This document shows, piece after piece, positions 50,901 through 59,050 of a DNA stretch of 64,000 nt. The DNA is taken from contig CAUYUJ010015293.1 in the NCBI GenBank assembly GCA_963575745.1, forward strand, positions 275,001-339,000, written 5' to 3'. A program made the translations under genes and the position numbers. Position 1 is the stretch's first letter; each line of letters opens with the position of its first letter. The notes beneath the pieces were generated by a model. The model searched no databases and was not told the DNA's origin. It saw only the letters and a program-made list of their open reading frames with translations. This stretch comes from Prorocentrum cordatum (Eukaryota > Sar > Dinophyceae > Prorocentrales > Prorocentraceae).

Positions 50901-53900
50901 AAACGGCCCGCGCTTTTGTCAGAAGCAGGGGTGGCTCTAAGAAGCCTTTCCCCCTCCCCCACACCCCCCTCTGCGCGTGGCTGGCCGAGAACGGCGACAA
51001 ACCTGCAGGAATCCTTTTCCTCCAGAGGCCCGTCTCGTCACCAAGACACCCAACAATGTGATTTTTGTCAACGCGCTGCCCCAAGAGGCCCCTGTCCCCT
51101 TTCCATCAGGGAGCACTAAACTGGGTAACGCCTAAACGGGAGAACAAATAGACCCACCATGGGATCCAGGTGGAAAAGCTGCAACGACCAGAACACAAAC
51201 ATGCACTACATGTTTCTGCAACGCAAAAAAAACAGTGCGACCCTACCTAGGAGTTGGAGCATTCAGGAAAGCAACATCTACATCTACACCGACAGCTACA
51301 GTTACATCTACACCTGCATATACATCTACATCAACATTAACAGCGAGGCTCACATCTACATCTACATATACACGTACATCTACACCTACAGATACATCTA
51401 CATATACATCTACACCGACAGCCACATCTTCACCTACACCTACATCTGCATCTACAATGTCGCATTGGTTTTGTTTGTGCTTTGCATTGCCTTTGCTTTT
51501 GCTGCGCTATCTGATATGCTATGATTTGCTTTGATATGCTATGATATGCTACGATATGCTACGATATGCTATGCTATGCTTGGTTATGCTATGCTATGCT
51601 ATGCTATGCTGTGCTAATGCTGCGCTGCGCTATGCTGCGCTGCGCTAAACTAAGCGAAGCTAAGGTCAGCTAAGCTATGCTAAACTATGCTAAGCTACGC
51701 TAGGCTAGGCTAAACAAGGCTAAGTTAAGCTAAGCTAAGATAAGCTGAGCTAAGCCAACCCAAGCCTAGCCAAGCTAAGCTAAGCTAAGCTATGCTAAGC
51801 TGCGCTAATATGAAATAAAATAAGCTGAGCTAAGCTCAGCTAAGCTAAGCTAGGCTAGGCAAAGCTAAGCTCAGTTAAGCTAAGCGAAGCTAAGATGAGA
51901 TAAGCTAAGCTAAGCTAAGCTACGCTAAGCTAAGCTAGGCTAAGGCGGATCCTGGGGGAACCGCCCGGGGCGATATCCACTGCCCCGCCCCTTGTAAGCT
52001 AGAGGGTAGGAACCCTTTTCAGGCAGAGCCTAGGTAGGGAAACATGCATTGCAATTTGTTGGCAACTAGTTGCGGCAAAATTGCGAACAAGCCCCACAGA
52101 CCGGGTAACATAGGGCCCAGAACGAAAAGTTGCAGTGCAGCAGCCGGAAATTTGCAACATGTGAAAGGTGCTTCATCGAACGGGACAACCAATTAGCCTG
52201 GCGAAAGACCCAACCATATGCAGTTGTGAATACCGCAATTGTGCTGGGTGGTGGCGGACGCATGCGGGCGGTGCCACTGGGACTTTCGGTAGAGTCCCCT
52301 CGATGGGGCCACGAAACGCTGTACTGGGTGGGTGAAACGCAAGGAGCAAGGGCTGTGCTGGGTGGTGGCGGACGCATGCGGGCGGTGCCACTGGGACCTT
52401 CGGTGGAACCACCTATGGGGCCACGAAACGCTGTACTGGGTGGGTGAAACGCAGGGAACAAGGGCTGTGCTGGGTGGTGGCGGACGCATGCGGGCGGTGT
52501 CACTGGGACCCTCGGTGGAGCCCCCTATGGGGCCACGAGCTGTACTGGGTGGGTGAAACAAACGAAGGGAGAAATGGCTGTACTGGGTGGTGGCGAACGC
52601 ATGCGGGCGGTGCCACTGGGACCTTCGGTGGAGCTCCCTATGGGGCCACGAAACGCTGTATTAGGTGGGTGAAGCGCAGGGAGCAAGCTGTGCTGGGTGG
52701 TGGCGGACGCATGCGGGCGGTGCCACTGGGACCTTCGGTGGGCAAGGGCCGTGTTGGGTGGTGGCGGACGCATGCGGGCGGTGCCACTGGGACCTTCGGT
52801 GGAGCCCCCTTATGGGGCCACGAAACGCTGTACTGGGTGGGTGAAGCGAAGGGAGCAAGGGCCGTGTTGGGTGGTGGCGGACGCATGCGGGCGGTGCCAC
52901 TGGGACCTTCGGTGGAGCCCCCTATGGGGCACGAAACCTTGTAATGTGTGGGCGAAGCGCAGGGAGCAAGGGCTGTGCTGGGTGGTGGCGGACGCATGTG
53001 GAGCTCCCTATGGGGACACGAAACGCTGTATTGGGTGGGTGAAACGCAGGGAACAAGGGCTGTGCTGGGTGGTGGCGGACGCATGCGGGCGGTGCCACTG
53101 GGACCTTCGGTGGAGCCCCCTATGGGGCCACGAGCTGTACTGGGTGGGTGAAACGCAGGGAGCGAGCTCCGTGTTGGGTGGTGGCGGGTGCATGCGGGCA
53201 GTGCCACTGGGACCTTCCCTGAAGCTCCCCATGGGGCCACGAAGCGCTGCACTTGGTGGGTGTAACACAGGGAGCAACGGCTGTGCTGGGTGGTGGCGGA
53301 CGCATGCGGGCGGTCCCACTGGGGGCTTCGGTGGAGCTCCCTATGGGGCCACGAAGCGCTGTGCTAGGTGGGTGAAACGCATGGAAGAAGGAGGAGGGAG
53401 GGGTGGAGAGGGAGGAGGGGGTTGGAGGAGGAGAGCAGGAACGCGGGGACCGTCTCTTCAAAACGAGGACCCAACACCACAGGATGGTTGGGACAAAAAC
53501 ACTGCACTGCAACAAAAGAGCCATATGTGATGCCTCGAACCGGCCGTTTCCTGTTACCCCGTGTGCTGTTACCCCGTCTCTGGCTCCCTGATTCCAGTGC
53601 GATATTTCTCCGTCCGGGATCCATGTTTCATTGTCCCGGCGCCCGATAATTGGCCCCACTTGGATGACAGCGGGGGATGCTCAGGGGGTGGGGGATGATG
53701 GGGAGGTTCGAAGTAAATGTTAAGCTGGGTTGTATCTGGCCTAACCTAACTTCTTTAAGGAACTTGTCTTGAAAACTCACGTCGTCCTGACCCCCAGCGC
53801 AAGAAAGAATGGGCCCGCCAACCGCCCCGCCATGTTCCGTTTCCAAGAAATCCGGGAAATCCGCCGACGTATTCCAAACCAACGCCCTTGCGTGGGACAC

Positions 53901-56900
53901 CCTCTAAAATCCCGCCCCATGAGCCTCCCCGAAGAGGCCTCAGAAGTCCCTTTGTTCCGTTCCTGGGCAACCCAAGAAATCAAACTACGAATTCCAAACA
54001 GGCGCCCTTGCGTGGGAAATCCTCAGACAACCGGGCCCCGGAGCCTCCCCAAGGAGGTCCTCAGGCGCGCGCCAGGGCGCACGGGCCGTGTCCCAGTCTG
54101 GGCCCCTCGCTCGAGACATCCTCCCAGAGTCTACCCCCCGGCGCGCGAGGAGGCCAGGCCCCCCAGGGGACCATCTCCGAGGATCTGCCGGCGCGCGCCA
54201 GGGCGCGCCAGGGCGCACCGGGCGTGTCCCCGTCCAGGGTTCTCGCTCGAGACAGCCTTGCGAAATTCGACCCCCAGCGCGCAAGGAAGTCAGGCCTCAC
54301 AGCGCCCCCGGGGAGCATCTCTGGGGGTCTGCCATCGCGCGCGGGGGCGCGGTCTCCCAGTCCAGGGCTCTCGCTCGAGCCAGCCTTGCAAAAATCGACC
54401 CGAGCGTGTTCCAATCTGCGGCTCCCGCTCGAGACACTCTCGCAGAGTCGCCAAATCAACCCCCGAGGGAAGCCCCCGAGGACGATGACGAGGATGAGCA
54501 GGAAGGAAGACGAAGGAGGACGGAGGAGGGGAGGAGGGAGGAGAGGAGGAGGAAGAGGAGGAGAAGGGGGAGGAGGCGGATGAGGAGGAGGAGGAGCAGG
54601 AGGAAGAGGAGGATGATGATGAGGAGGAGGAGGAGGAGGTGGAGGTGGAGGTGGAGGAGGAAGAGGAGGACCCGCGGCACCACCGCCTCCCGCTCATTCT
54701 CTTCTCGCCCACAAGCACACGCCCCTCGTTCTATCTACAGAAACTCTCGATCCACCGCAGAGTGGCTCGCTAGTAAGCGGGCTGCAAATGCCCAAGCTGG
54801 TTTAGGGGTGATGCAGGTCTGGTCAACGTGAGCTGAGCCCACTTCGCGGAGTGACCTTACCACCCCAAACTACTTGAGGCACGTTTAGCCCGCGTATAGG
54901 CTAGGTGAGGCCAGATATGGCCCACATTCCCTGAGATCCGACGATACAAAAATTACCCTGGCGACGTACCCAACCCCTGCGCAAAAGCGGGGCGCAAATA
55001 GTTTAGGATACTTTATAAGGGGGCGATGACGGAGCGAGGGTTACATATGTCTGCAGACGGAATTCGGGAGACTCGCAGGACACTGGCTACAGGAAAAGGG
55101 CTTGATAAAGCTGATGATTTACAATTCCTGAGCACTCCTAGCCACTTCGAAAACGGGGATCACAGCAGGCCTCGAAAGTGGCGACAGGTTCACAGATCGC
55201 AGCCCCGCAGGGATGGCGAGGTCTCATTTGAATCTGCCCGTGGCCCTCACTGTGCTGGGCCCCCCAGCAGGCCTCGAAAATGGCGGCAGTTTCGCAGATC
55301 GCAGCCCCCCAGGGATGGCGAGGTCTAATTTGAATCCGCGCGTGGCCCTCACTGTGCTGGGCCCCCCAGCAGGCCTCGAAAGTGGCGACAGTTTCACAGA
55401 TCGCAGCCCCCCAGGGAGGGCGAGGTCTAATTTGGATCTGCCGCGATTACCCTCTATGCTGGACCCCCCAGCAGGCCTCGAAAGTGGCGACAGTTTCACA
55501 GATCGCAGCCCCCCCCCCCCAGGGATGGCGAGGTCTAATTTGAATCTGCCGCGATTACCCTCTATGCTGAGCCCCCCAGCAGGCCTCGAAAGTGGCGACA
55601 GTTTCACAGATCGCAGCCCCCCAGGAATGGCGAGGTCTAATTTGGATCTGCCGCGATTACCCTCTATGCTGGACCCCCCAGCAGGCCTCGAAACTGGCGA
55701 TAGTTTCACAGCCCCCCGCAGGCAAGACAGAAAGAGGCAGGAAAGAGGCGGGAGGCGGGAGGAGGAAGGACGCGACCACACTGCTCTATTCAAAACGAAT
55801 ACCCAACCAAGGAGGGTTGGGAAAAATACAACTGCGCAACAAGACACCACTGGACCCACGGACCCCATCTTTCTGCGTCATTTTTCGAGCTGGATATGTG
55901 AGGGTCCCAGGGCCCGAACTTGAGAGCGAAAGCGTCCAGCTCGAAAAAGTTGAGTCGTCAGGATCTTAGGGCCATCGTCCACTCCTGACCTGCCCACCCC
56001 CCGCAACAGCCCCAGCGGTGACCTCAGCAGCGGCCGACAGCCCGAAAAAAGACAGACGGATCTGGGTCAGGGCCACGTAACCCCGGACACGATAGACCCG
56101 GACATCCAACATCCTTCGAAACCATTTTTCCAGACGGCGGCACGAACAAAAAACTGCACGGCAACATTTCCATAATAAACCTGGTCACAGGCCCTGAAAG
56201 CCTGCAAGACCCCCTTAACCCAGACACGGACCCGAATTATGCAGTGCAGCAAGCACAACATGCACGGGTGCTGGAACATGTGACTTTGCAGGAAAAGGGT
56301 GTCGTTTCCTCGGTTGTCCGTGTCCTGGTTGCTCTGTGTCCTGGTCTCCGGGGGCCTGGCTGGGGGTAAAACGCGCATCGCCGGAGACCCGAGCTTCTCC
56401 CTCACAGCGAGGAGCCCCTCCATGCTCCCGGAGTTCGCCGTCACCTGCCGGCGGGATCGGCCAGCACTGGCACTATACGGGAGACCGGACCGATGCCGGA
56501 GCCTGCGTTGCATCGGGCGCCGCAGCGGTACGGAGCCGGCATCGACTTGGAGGTCGGCCGCGCCAGGAGGCAAATCGGCGCCATGCATGCATCTCGGGCC
56601 GCACCGGATCGTCGGAGCATCGGAACCACATCCGATCGAGCCGACCGAGGTCTACATCTGGAAGAAGAACGAACCAACATAAACATACCCTTTCGGCGCT
56701 CCCTGGCGCGGAGGCAAGAAATCCGCGCGGAGGGCCAAACATGTACGTTTTTGTGGCTTTTTCGGCAGTGGACAGAACTCCCTTTAGTAAACCTCCCTTT
56801 AGTGAAAACGGCCTCGGACCGAAATCGACGGACCTGGACCCGCACAAGTGACGGCCGCGACGCCCTCTCGCGAACCGAAAACGGCCAATTCCTTAATCGA

Positions 56901-57087
56901 CGTGTCAGGGCAGGAGGTCCGAACATCGAAGCGGACCGATCGCATCGAAGTGGGGTCCCGCCTGCCGGTTGATCCACTTGTTCCGCCGCAGCTTGGAGGT
57001 GGCCCACCTGTCGCCCCGGCTGCCCTCCGGGGCACGGCCGCCGGCGGCGCCCCCGTGCGGCGCCCTGGGGCGGGAGTTCGGCCGGGC
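38642..57087 (-). CDS. HPR-repeat gene, at least ten exons over 18.4 kb (partial)
   Basis: Exons on the minus strand in order: 57087-56962, 56444-56373, 50440-50366, 49636-49482, 46628-46511, 46183-45956, 45631-45405, 42444-42111, 40361-40272, 38794-38642. Phases are compatible at every junction, giving about 494 codons. The protein has about nine repeats of roughly 38 residues with the signature KPQE-[IL]-[AS]-N-x-x-W-A-[YF]-[AS], as in dinoflagellate and apicomplexan heptatricopeptide (HPR/FASTK-like) proteins, which bind RNA in mitochondria or plastids. An N-terminal basic stretch with [11 protein letters not shown] precedes [13 protein letters not shown], the usual lead-in of these proteins. 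Donors are GC (five), GT (three), GA (two); all acceptors AG. Introns of 324 to 5,932 nt are filled with satellites and MITEs. First exon, stop and any C-terminal RAP domain were not found. Confidence 0.75.
38865..38935. repeat. (TA)n microsatellite
   Basis: Two TA runs split by a TTTTACATACATG spacer. Confidence 0.9.
39474..39649 (-). repeat. F2 MITE-like element in an HPR intron
   Basis: Reverse copy ending GACGTCGGGGGTCTGGG. The flank TTTGCAGGAGCCCATGAGC is shared with the copy at 50510, so both belong to one duplicated block. Confidence 0.7.
39707..39793. repeat. (CCT)n microsatellite
   Basis: About 85 bp, nearly pure. Confidence 0.95.
39917..40264. repeat. F1 fold-back interrupted by an F2 element
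   Basis: Left F1 arm 39917-39984, right arm 40172-40264, split inside CCCTACATCTACAGAG by the F2 copy at 39985-40171. Confidence 0.75.
39985..40171 (+). mobile_element. F2 MITE, nested insertion with TC duplication
   Basis: 187 bp from CCCAGACCCCCGGCG to GGGGGGTCTGGG. TC flanks both ends (39983-39984, 40172-40173). Removing it plus one TC recreates CTACATCTACAG as in uninterrupted F1 copies. Confidence 0.9.
40272..40361 (-). CDS. HPR gene exon 9 (probable)
   Basis: 30 codons ([20 protein letters not shown]...) with strict GC third positions, AG acceptor beside an F7 sequence. GC donor after CAG, or a GT donor four codons later. Assignment to the HPR gene rests on strand, order and phase. 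Confidence 0.6.
40372..40535 (-). repeat. F7 intron-end sequence
   Basis: The clearest copy, immediately upstream (minus strand) of HPR exon 9. GGGCCCTGGGACACAC, CCCCATATGTTCCAATATTT and CTTCCCCCCCACTTCACATA blocks. Confidence 0.65.
40714..40866. repeat. F1 fold-back element
   Basis: GGGAAGCCTTCTGAGAATGAGCCTGCTTCTTAGAAGG and inverse arms around CACATCTGTAGAGAAGG. Confidence 0.75.
41160..41345 (+). repeat. Dispersed repeat shared with 63405-63600
   Basis: TACGCGGCGGCT, GGGCGCTTACnCG, CAGCTCACGCGC, GTCGGCGCnGACGACCCCGTT and GGATCGCGCCnCATCGCCGATG in the same order in both. Confidence 0.7.
41365..41470. repeat. GCATCGCCGATGCATCGGCGATG palindromes
   Basis: Dense CATCGGCGATG and inverse motifs, also at 780-815, 57940-58070 and 63585-63650. 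Confidence 0.6.
41488..41625. repeat. F5 fold-back element, intact
   Basis: GAGTGACCTTTGGTGCGCGGC to GGGCCCACACCAAAGGTCACTC, with inverted ends of about 14 bp. It is the reference for the copy split by F2 at 35614. Confidence 0.75.
41865..42085 (+). repeat. Dispersed 215-bp repeat, copy 2
   Basis: Homologous to 15425-15640. It ends 25 bp from HPR exon 8, inside the following intron. Confidence 0.65.
42111..42444 (-). CDS. HPR gene exon 8
   Basis: The longest exon: [55 protein letters not shown]. Phase 0 at the 3' end with a GA donor (CAG|GATCGG). Confidence 0.88.
42600..43130. other. Intron sequence with CTCGCGTGGGACATC repeats
   Basis: Units of CCTCGCGnGGGACATC and GAGCCTCnCCAAGGAGACC recur here and at 53860-54430, both in introns of the HPR gene. 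Confidence 0.5.
43160..43400. repeat. (CCT)n tract in HPR intron
   Basis: About 240 bp of CCT repeats, the inverse of the GGA tract that follows. Confidence 0.95.
43528..44640. repeat. 1.1-kb (GGA)n tract in HPR intron
   Basis: Strictly purine-rich on the plus strand for most of 1.1 kb, apart from a short unique insert at 43613-43770. Frames through it encode poly-Arg/Glu/Gly and are artefacts. Confidence 0.95.
44700..45130. repeat. Degenerate CTCCTGAnCCTCAC repeat
   Basis: Pyrimidine-rich units of about 12-15 bp (CTCCTGATCCTCACCCTC). Not coding. Confidence 0.6.
45405..45631 (-). CDS. HPR gene exon 7
   Basis: [55 protein letters not shown]. The 3' junction lies inside CTTCGGGCCTGCAGGCAG, which is repeated at the next exon's acceptor. 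Confidence 0.88.
45806..45917. repeat. F4 fold-back element in HPR intron
   Basis: GTCCGCGCGGACTGCTCGGATCGGCGCCGG and inverse CGTTGATTCAAGAACTCCGCGCGGAGCTCC. It takes up a third of the 324-nt intron between exons 6 and 7. Confidence 0.65.
45956..46183 (-). CDS. HPR gene exon 6
   Basis: 76 codons: [32 protein letters not shown], then [16 protein letters not shown] donor after ATG GAG, 13 residues from W to the F of the next exon. Confidence 0.88.
46511..46628 (-). CDS. HPR gene exon 5
   Basis: Starts with the last base of a split Arg codon, then [20 protein letters not shown] and the repeat [17 protein letters not shown] donor after ATG GAG, chosen because it gives the same W-to-F spacing (13 residues) as the other repeats. 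Confidence 0.8.
46650..46748. repeat. (CCT)n microsatellite
   Basis: Lies 20 bp upstream (minus sense) of HPR exon 5 and joins directly to the 77-bp array. Confidence 0.9.
46749..47545 (+). repeat. 77-bp tandem array, ten copies
   Basis: GCATGCGG recurs at 46776, 46853, 46932, 47009, 47086, 47163, 47240, 47317, 47394 and 47473. The unit contains GTGCCACTGGAGCCTTCGGT and CTCCCTATGGGGCCACGAA. Related in sequence to the 112-bp array at 52230. Confidence 0.95.
47641..47680 (+). repeat. Hairpin module after the 77-bp array
   Basis: AAAACGAAAACCCAAC, 11 nt, GTTGGG: a 6-bp stem. The same module follows the arrays at 52230 and 55165 and the remnant at 49140. Confidence 0.8.
48060..48735. repeat. 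(CCT)n / CCG-rich tract
   Basis: About 680 bp of CCT with CGC interruptions, in the intron between HPR exons 4 and 5. Confidence 0.9.
48925..49005. repeat. F1 fragment
   Basis: GCGCTTCTTGGGAGG..CCAAGAAAGGGGGTGCTTCTGAGAAGCC: one arm and part of the other. Confidence 0.45.
49140..49405 (+). repeat. Remnant of a tandem-array element with hairpin module
   Basis: Two decayed units (TTTGCCACTGTGGGGTCCC, TTTGCCAGTGCAGCTCCCTA) followed by GGACCCAACAACATCGGATGGTTGAG at 49375-49399, the module seen at 47641. Confidence 0.6.
49482..49636 (-). CDS. HPR gene exon 4
   Basis: Acceptor CTCCGGAG, phase 0. [20 protein letters not shown] and a repeat [15 protein letters not shown]. Ends in AG before a GC donor. 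AGGCTGCC spans this junction and the next acceptor, splitting an Arg codon. Confidence 0.8.
50056..50228. repeat. F6 fold-back element
   Basis: ACGGCAGGTTCGTGTCGTGCC to GGCGACGCAAACCTGCCGT. Interior as in 15641-15838. Confidence 0.7.
50366..50440 (-). CDS. HPR gene exon 3
   Basis: 25 codons ([20 protein letters not shown]...) from acceptor CTGCAG to GT donor at 50365. The frame stays open with GC bias to about 50290, so the 3' edge may be later. [14 protein letters not shown] is characteristic of HPR proteins. Confidence 0.7.
50510..50663 (-). repeat. F2 MITE-like element
   Basis: Reverse copy ending GACGTCGGGGGTCTGGG, followed by the same 160-bp flank and F1 element as the copy at 39474. 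Confidence 0.7.
50818..50981. repeat. F1 fold-back element
   Basis: GCGCGCACAAGCGGG..GGCTTCTTAAAAGCAGG and inverse arms around TTACATCTACAGAAACGG. Confidence 0.7.
51270..51455. repeat. ACATCTACA hexamer-type repeat
   Basis: Units ACATCT/ACACCT/ACAGCT in register for about 185 bp. Confidence 0.8.
51480..51945. repeat. GCTAA / GCTAT pentamer tract
   Basis: About 460 bp: (ATGCT)n-type at the left grading into (AAGCT)n at the right. Not the canonical TTTAGGG telomere repeat. Contains many AGCT and AAGCTT-like palindromes. Confidence 0.9.
52230..53375 (+). repeat. 112-bp tandem array, about eleven copies
   Basis: GCATGCGGGC-type motif at 52260, 52374, 52486, 52600, 52710, 52770 (short unit), 52883, 52994, 53081, 53190 and 53302. 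Unit contains GGTGCCACTGGGACCTTCGG and GGGTGGGTGAAACGCAGGGA. Confidence 0.95.
53450..53525 (+). repeat. Hairpin module after the 112-bp array
   Basis: CTTCAAAACGAGGACCCAAC, 11 nt, GTTGGGACAAAAACACTGC. Confidence 0.8.
53706..53757. repeat. F3 left arm only
   Basis: GTTCGAAGTAAATGTTAAGCTGGG..ATCTGGCCTAACCTAACTTC, truncated. Confidence 0.5.
53780..54470. other. Degenerate CGCGCGCCAGGGCGC / CTCGCTCGAGACA repeats
   Basis: Imperfect units of roughly 100-125 bp, also at 42950-43060 and 43430-43760. No gene. Confidence 0.55.
54480..54672. repeat. (GGA)n tract
   Basis: GGA with GAT and GGT interruptions. Confidence 0.9.
54790..54931. repeat. F3 fold-back element, decayed
   Basis: Right arm AGGCTAGGTGAGGCCAGATATGGCCCACATTCC is clear; left arm is weak. 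Confidence 0.5.
55165..55735 (+). repeat. 102-bp tandem array, about six copies
   Basis: CAGGCCTCGAAA recurs about every 102-108 bp (55165, 55268, 55370, 55472, 55580, 55682). As 102 is 34 codons, both strands are open across it, giving a 34-residue repeat. Codon use is not exon-like. Confidence 0.9.
55780..55850 (+). repeat. Hairpin module after the 102-bp array
   Basis: TATTCAAAACGAATACCCAAC, 8 nt, GTTGGGAAAAATACAACTGC. Confidence 0.75.
56373..56444 (-). CDS. HPR gene exon 2
   Basis: 24 codons ([20 protein letters not shown]...) between acceptor CCGGCAG and donor GTTTTA, phase 0 at both ends. The GSMEGLL segment suits the region before the INxVTALHR motif in this family. Confidence 0.55.
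56962..57087 (-). CDS. HPR gene exon 1 of those seen
   Basis: 42 codons in phase 0 from a GGGGGGCAG acceptor to CAG before a GC donor (56961-56960). Arg/Gly/Pro-rich, then [17 protein letters not shown]. Third positions are all but uniformly G or C. An earlier exon with the start codon must exist. Confidence 0.6.
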
Positions 57088-57384
57088 CTGCCCCCCTCCA
57101 GGCGGAGTTTGGACGAAAAACTAAAAATAGCCAAGAATACCCCACAATGCCCGAAACTAGAAAGGAAATCGTCCCCACATGTGTTTTTTGACTAGTTTGG
57201 AATGCTCCTCTTGTGGAGGGACAGGCCCGACTCAAGGCTGGAGCAGAACCGGGTCCCCTCTTGGCGGCGCGCAGAGCGGGTCTGCCCCCCGTCCCCTCGC
57301 GTCGTGAAGGCGCTTCTCTATGGCTATTCGGCCTTCAAGGGCATCCCCTCTCGTCGTGAAGGCTTCTATCTGTAGTCCTTCGGC
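57088..57384. other. No supported gene
   Basis: Intron or 5' flank of the HPR gene. Repeated CCTCTCGTCGTGAAGGC at 57293 and 57347. Confidence 0.4.
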
Positions 57385-57515
57385 TTTCGAGGGCCCTCGT
57401 CGGGCCCTGGGACCGTCAGAAGACGACTGGGGATGAGATCAAGTCCCTGGGAATGGGTCGAGACCTCTGGGTGTCCCTGTCGTGAAAAACCATAGCGTCG
57501 GGGGTCCGGGGAGGG
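57385..57515 (-). repeat. F2 MITE-like element, partial
   Basis: GGGCCCTGGGACCGTCAGAAGACGACTGGGGATGAGA to GCGTCGGGGGTCCGGGG. Confidence 0.5.
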
Positions 57516-58254
57516 GGGGCTTCGAAGAAGGCGAGGCACTTCTTAGAGTGCGGGGGCCTTCCGAGAGGAGGCCTGCGTCTCGTGCATGAAGGACCTTCTT
57601 TGAGAAGCTGGGGTGGCCTCTACTCGGTCACCTGCGTTCTCGGTGCCCTCCCAGGCTTCTTCGAAGGCCGCCCTCACGCCACACCACATTGCGCGCCGCC
57701 AAACCACCCTCGCCTCCGACGACGCAGTCTGTTAGTGACACGGTCCCTGGGGGTCTCGACCACTTCCTTCTCCAGGACTGGCTTTCCGTCCCGAGCCGTT
57801 TTTTTTCTCTGACGGCCCTGGGGACGGGAAGCGGCCTTCGGAGGACGCAGACGCGGCAAAAACGGGCATCGCGTGTTTTTCTTGCGTCGCCTCGACCTGT
57901 GAGACTGAAGGGAGGGGGCTAGCTCAGGGGAGAAGACAGCGACCTGGAATCGGCGACACATCGCGACAGATCGACGATAGGCCCCCGATAGCAAATCCTC
58001 CCGTTCCTGGGCGGGGTGGGCTATCGGGCCTTCTTTGGCGATGCATGGGCGATGGGGAGCCGATGCTTTCCCCACTGCGCCCATCCCCACCCCACCCCCC
58101 CAGCGTTGCCCCTAACTAGGGAGCCCACAAAGGACCTACGCGCCCAAGCATGTGCATTAACACGGCCCCTCAATCCGCGAGACTGGCCGCCTGATACGGA
58201 CATTCACGCAACGCGCACTCTCGAAACCAACGTGGATTCTCCTGACCTTCTTTC
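57516..58254. other. F1/F2 fragments, no gene
   Basis: F1-like arms at 57516-57640, an F2 fragment at 57735-57830 and GCATCGGCGATG-type motifs at 57940-58060. Confidence 0.45.
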
Positions 58255-58320
58255 GCGTACGTGTACGTCCGTGTACGTGTACGTGTACGTCCTACGTACG
58301 TGTACGTGTACGTCCTTCTT
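58255..58320. repeat. (TACGTG)n repeat
   Basis: TACGTGTACGTCC units, self-complementary (ACGT). Confidence 0.9.
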
Positions 58321-58739
58321 TCGCTCCTGACCGACTGGATCTGAGGGAACAGGGTCGGAGGATCGTACCGCATCGCCGACGCACTGGCGACGTTCGAGCG
58401 GGAGAGAACGAGCGAGAGAATCGGCGCTCCGCCCAGGTGCGGGCCGCACCTCTGCAGGCCAAGGGCTGGCGCAGCCGGCAACCACCAGAGCGCGCGGCAA
58501 GGCACAGGACCGGTCGAGACCAGCGAGCCCAGAGGCGCATGCTGACCTCCGAGGTTCTGAGATCTCGATCCTGGCGTTCTGCCTCGCCGTCGGTAGCCGG
58601 GTCCCGCCATCGGGCCCCCGGGGCTTCTAGACATGGACCCGGGAGGCAAACTGCCCCCCCGGGGAGGAGAGGGTCGGGAGCTCTGCCGTGGATCGGACAA
58701 GCATGTCGGGACGTGTCTGTCCAGGTGCGTACACTCGGG

Positions 58740-58930
58740 ATGGACGAGGAGGAGGCGGGGGACGAGGAGGAGAAGGAGGAGGAGGAGGAGGAGGAGGAGT
58801 ACGAGGAGGAGGAGGAGGAGGAGGAGGAGGAGGAGGAGGAGGAGGAGGATGGGGACGAGGAGGAGAAGGAAGAGGAGGAGGAGGAGGCGGCGGAGGAGGA
58901 GGAGGAGGAGGAGGAGGACGAGGAGGAACC
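58740..58930. repeat. (GGA)n tract
   Basis: About 190 bp. The frames coding poly-Glu across it are artefacts. Confidence 0.95.
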
Positions 58931-59050
58931 CAGACCTCCGACGTTTTGGTTTTTCACGGCGTGGACCCCCGAGGTCACAGGACCTTTTCCCTGCAGGTGC
59001 TGGCTCGTCAGCCTGAGTCGCTTGTTGATGGTACCGAGGCCTGGTGAGGG
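58931..59050 (+). repeat. F2 MITE-like element, partial
   Basis: CCCAGACCTCCGACG to GGTACCGAGGCCTGG; 3' half missing. Confidence 0.5.

Noticed and set aside
51480-51945. Telomere or subtelomere repeat
   Set aside because: Unit is GCTAA/ATGCT, not the TTTAGGG type expected, and the composition drifts along the tract.
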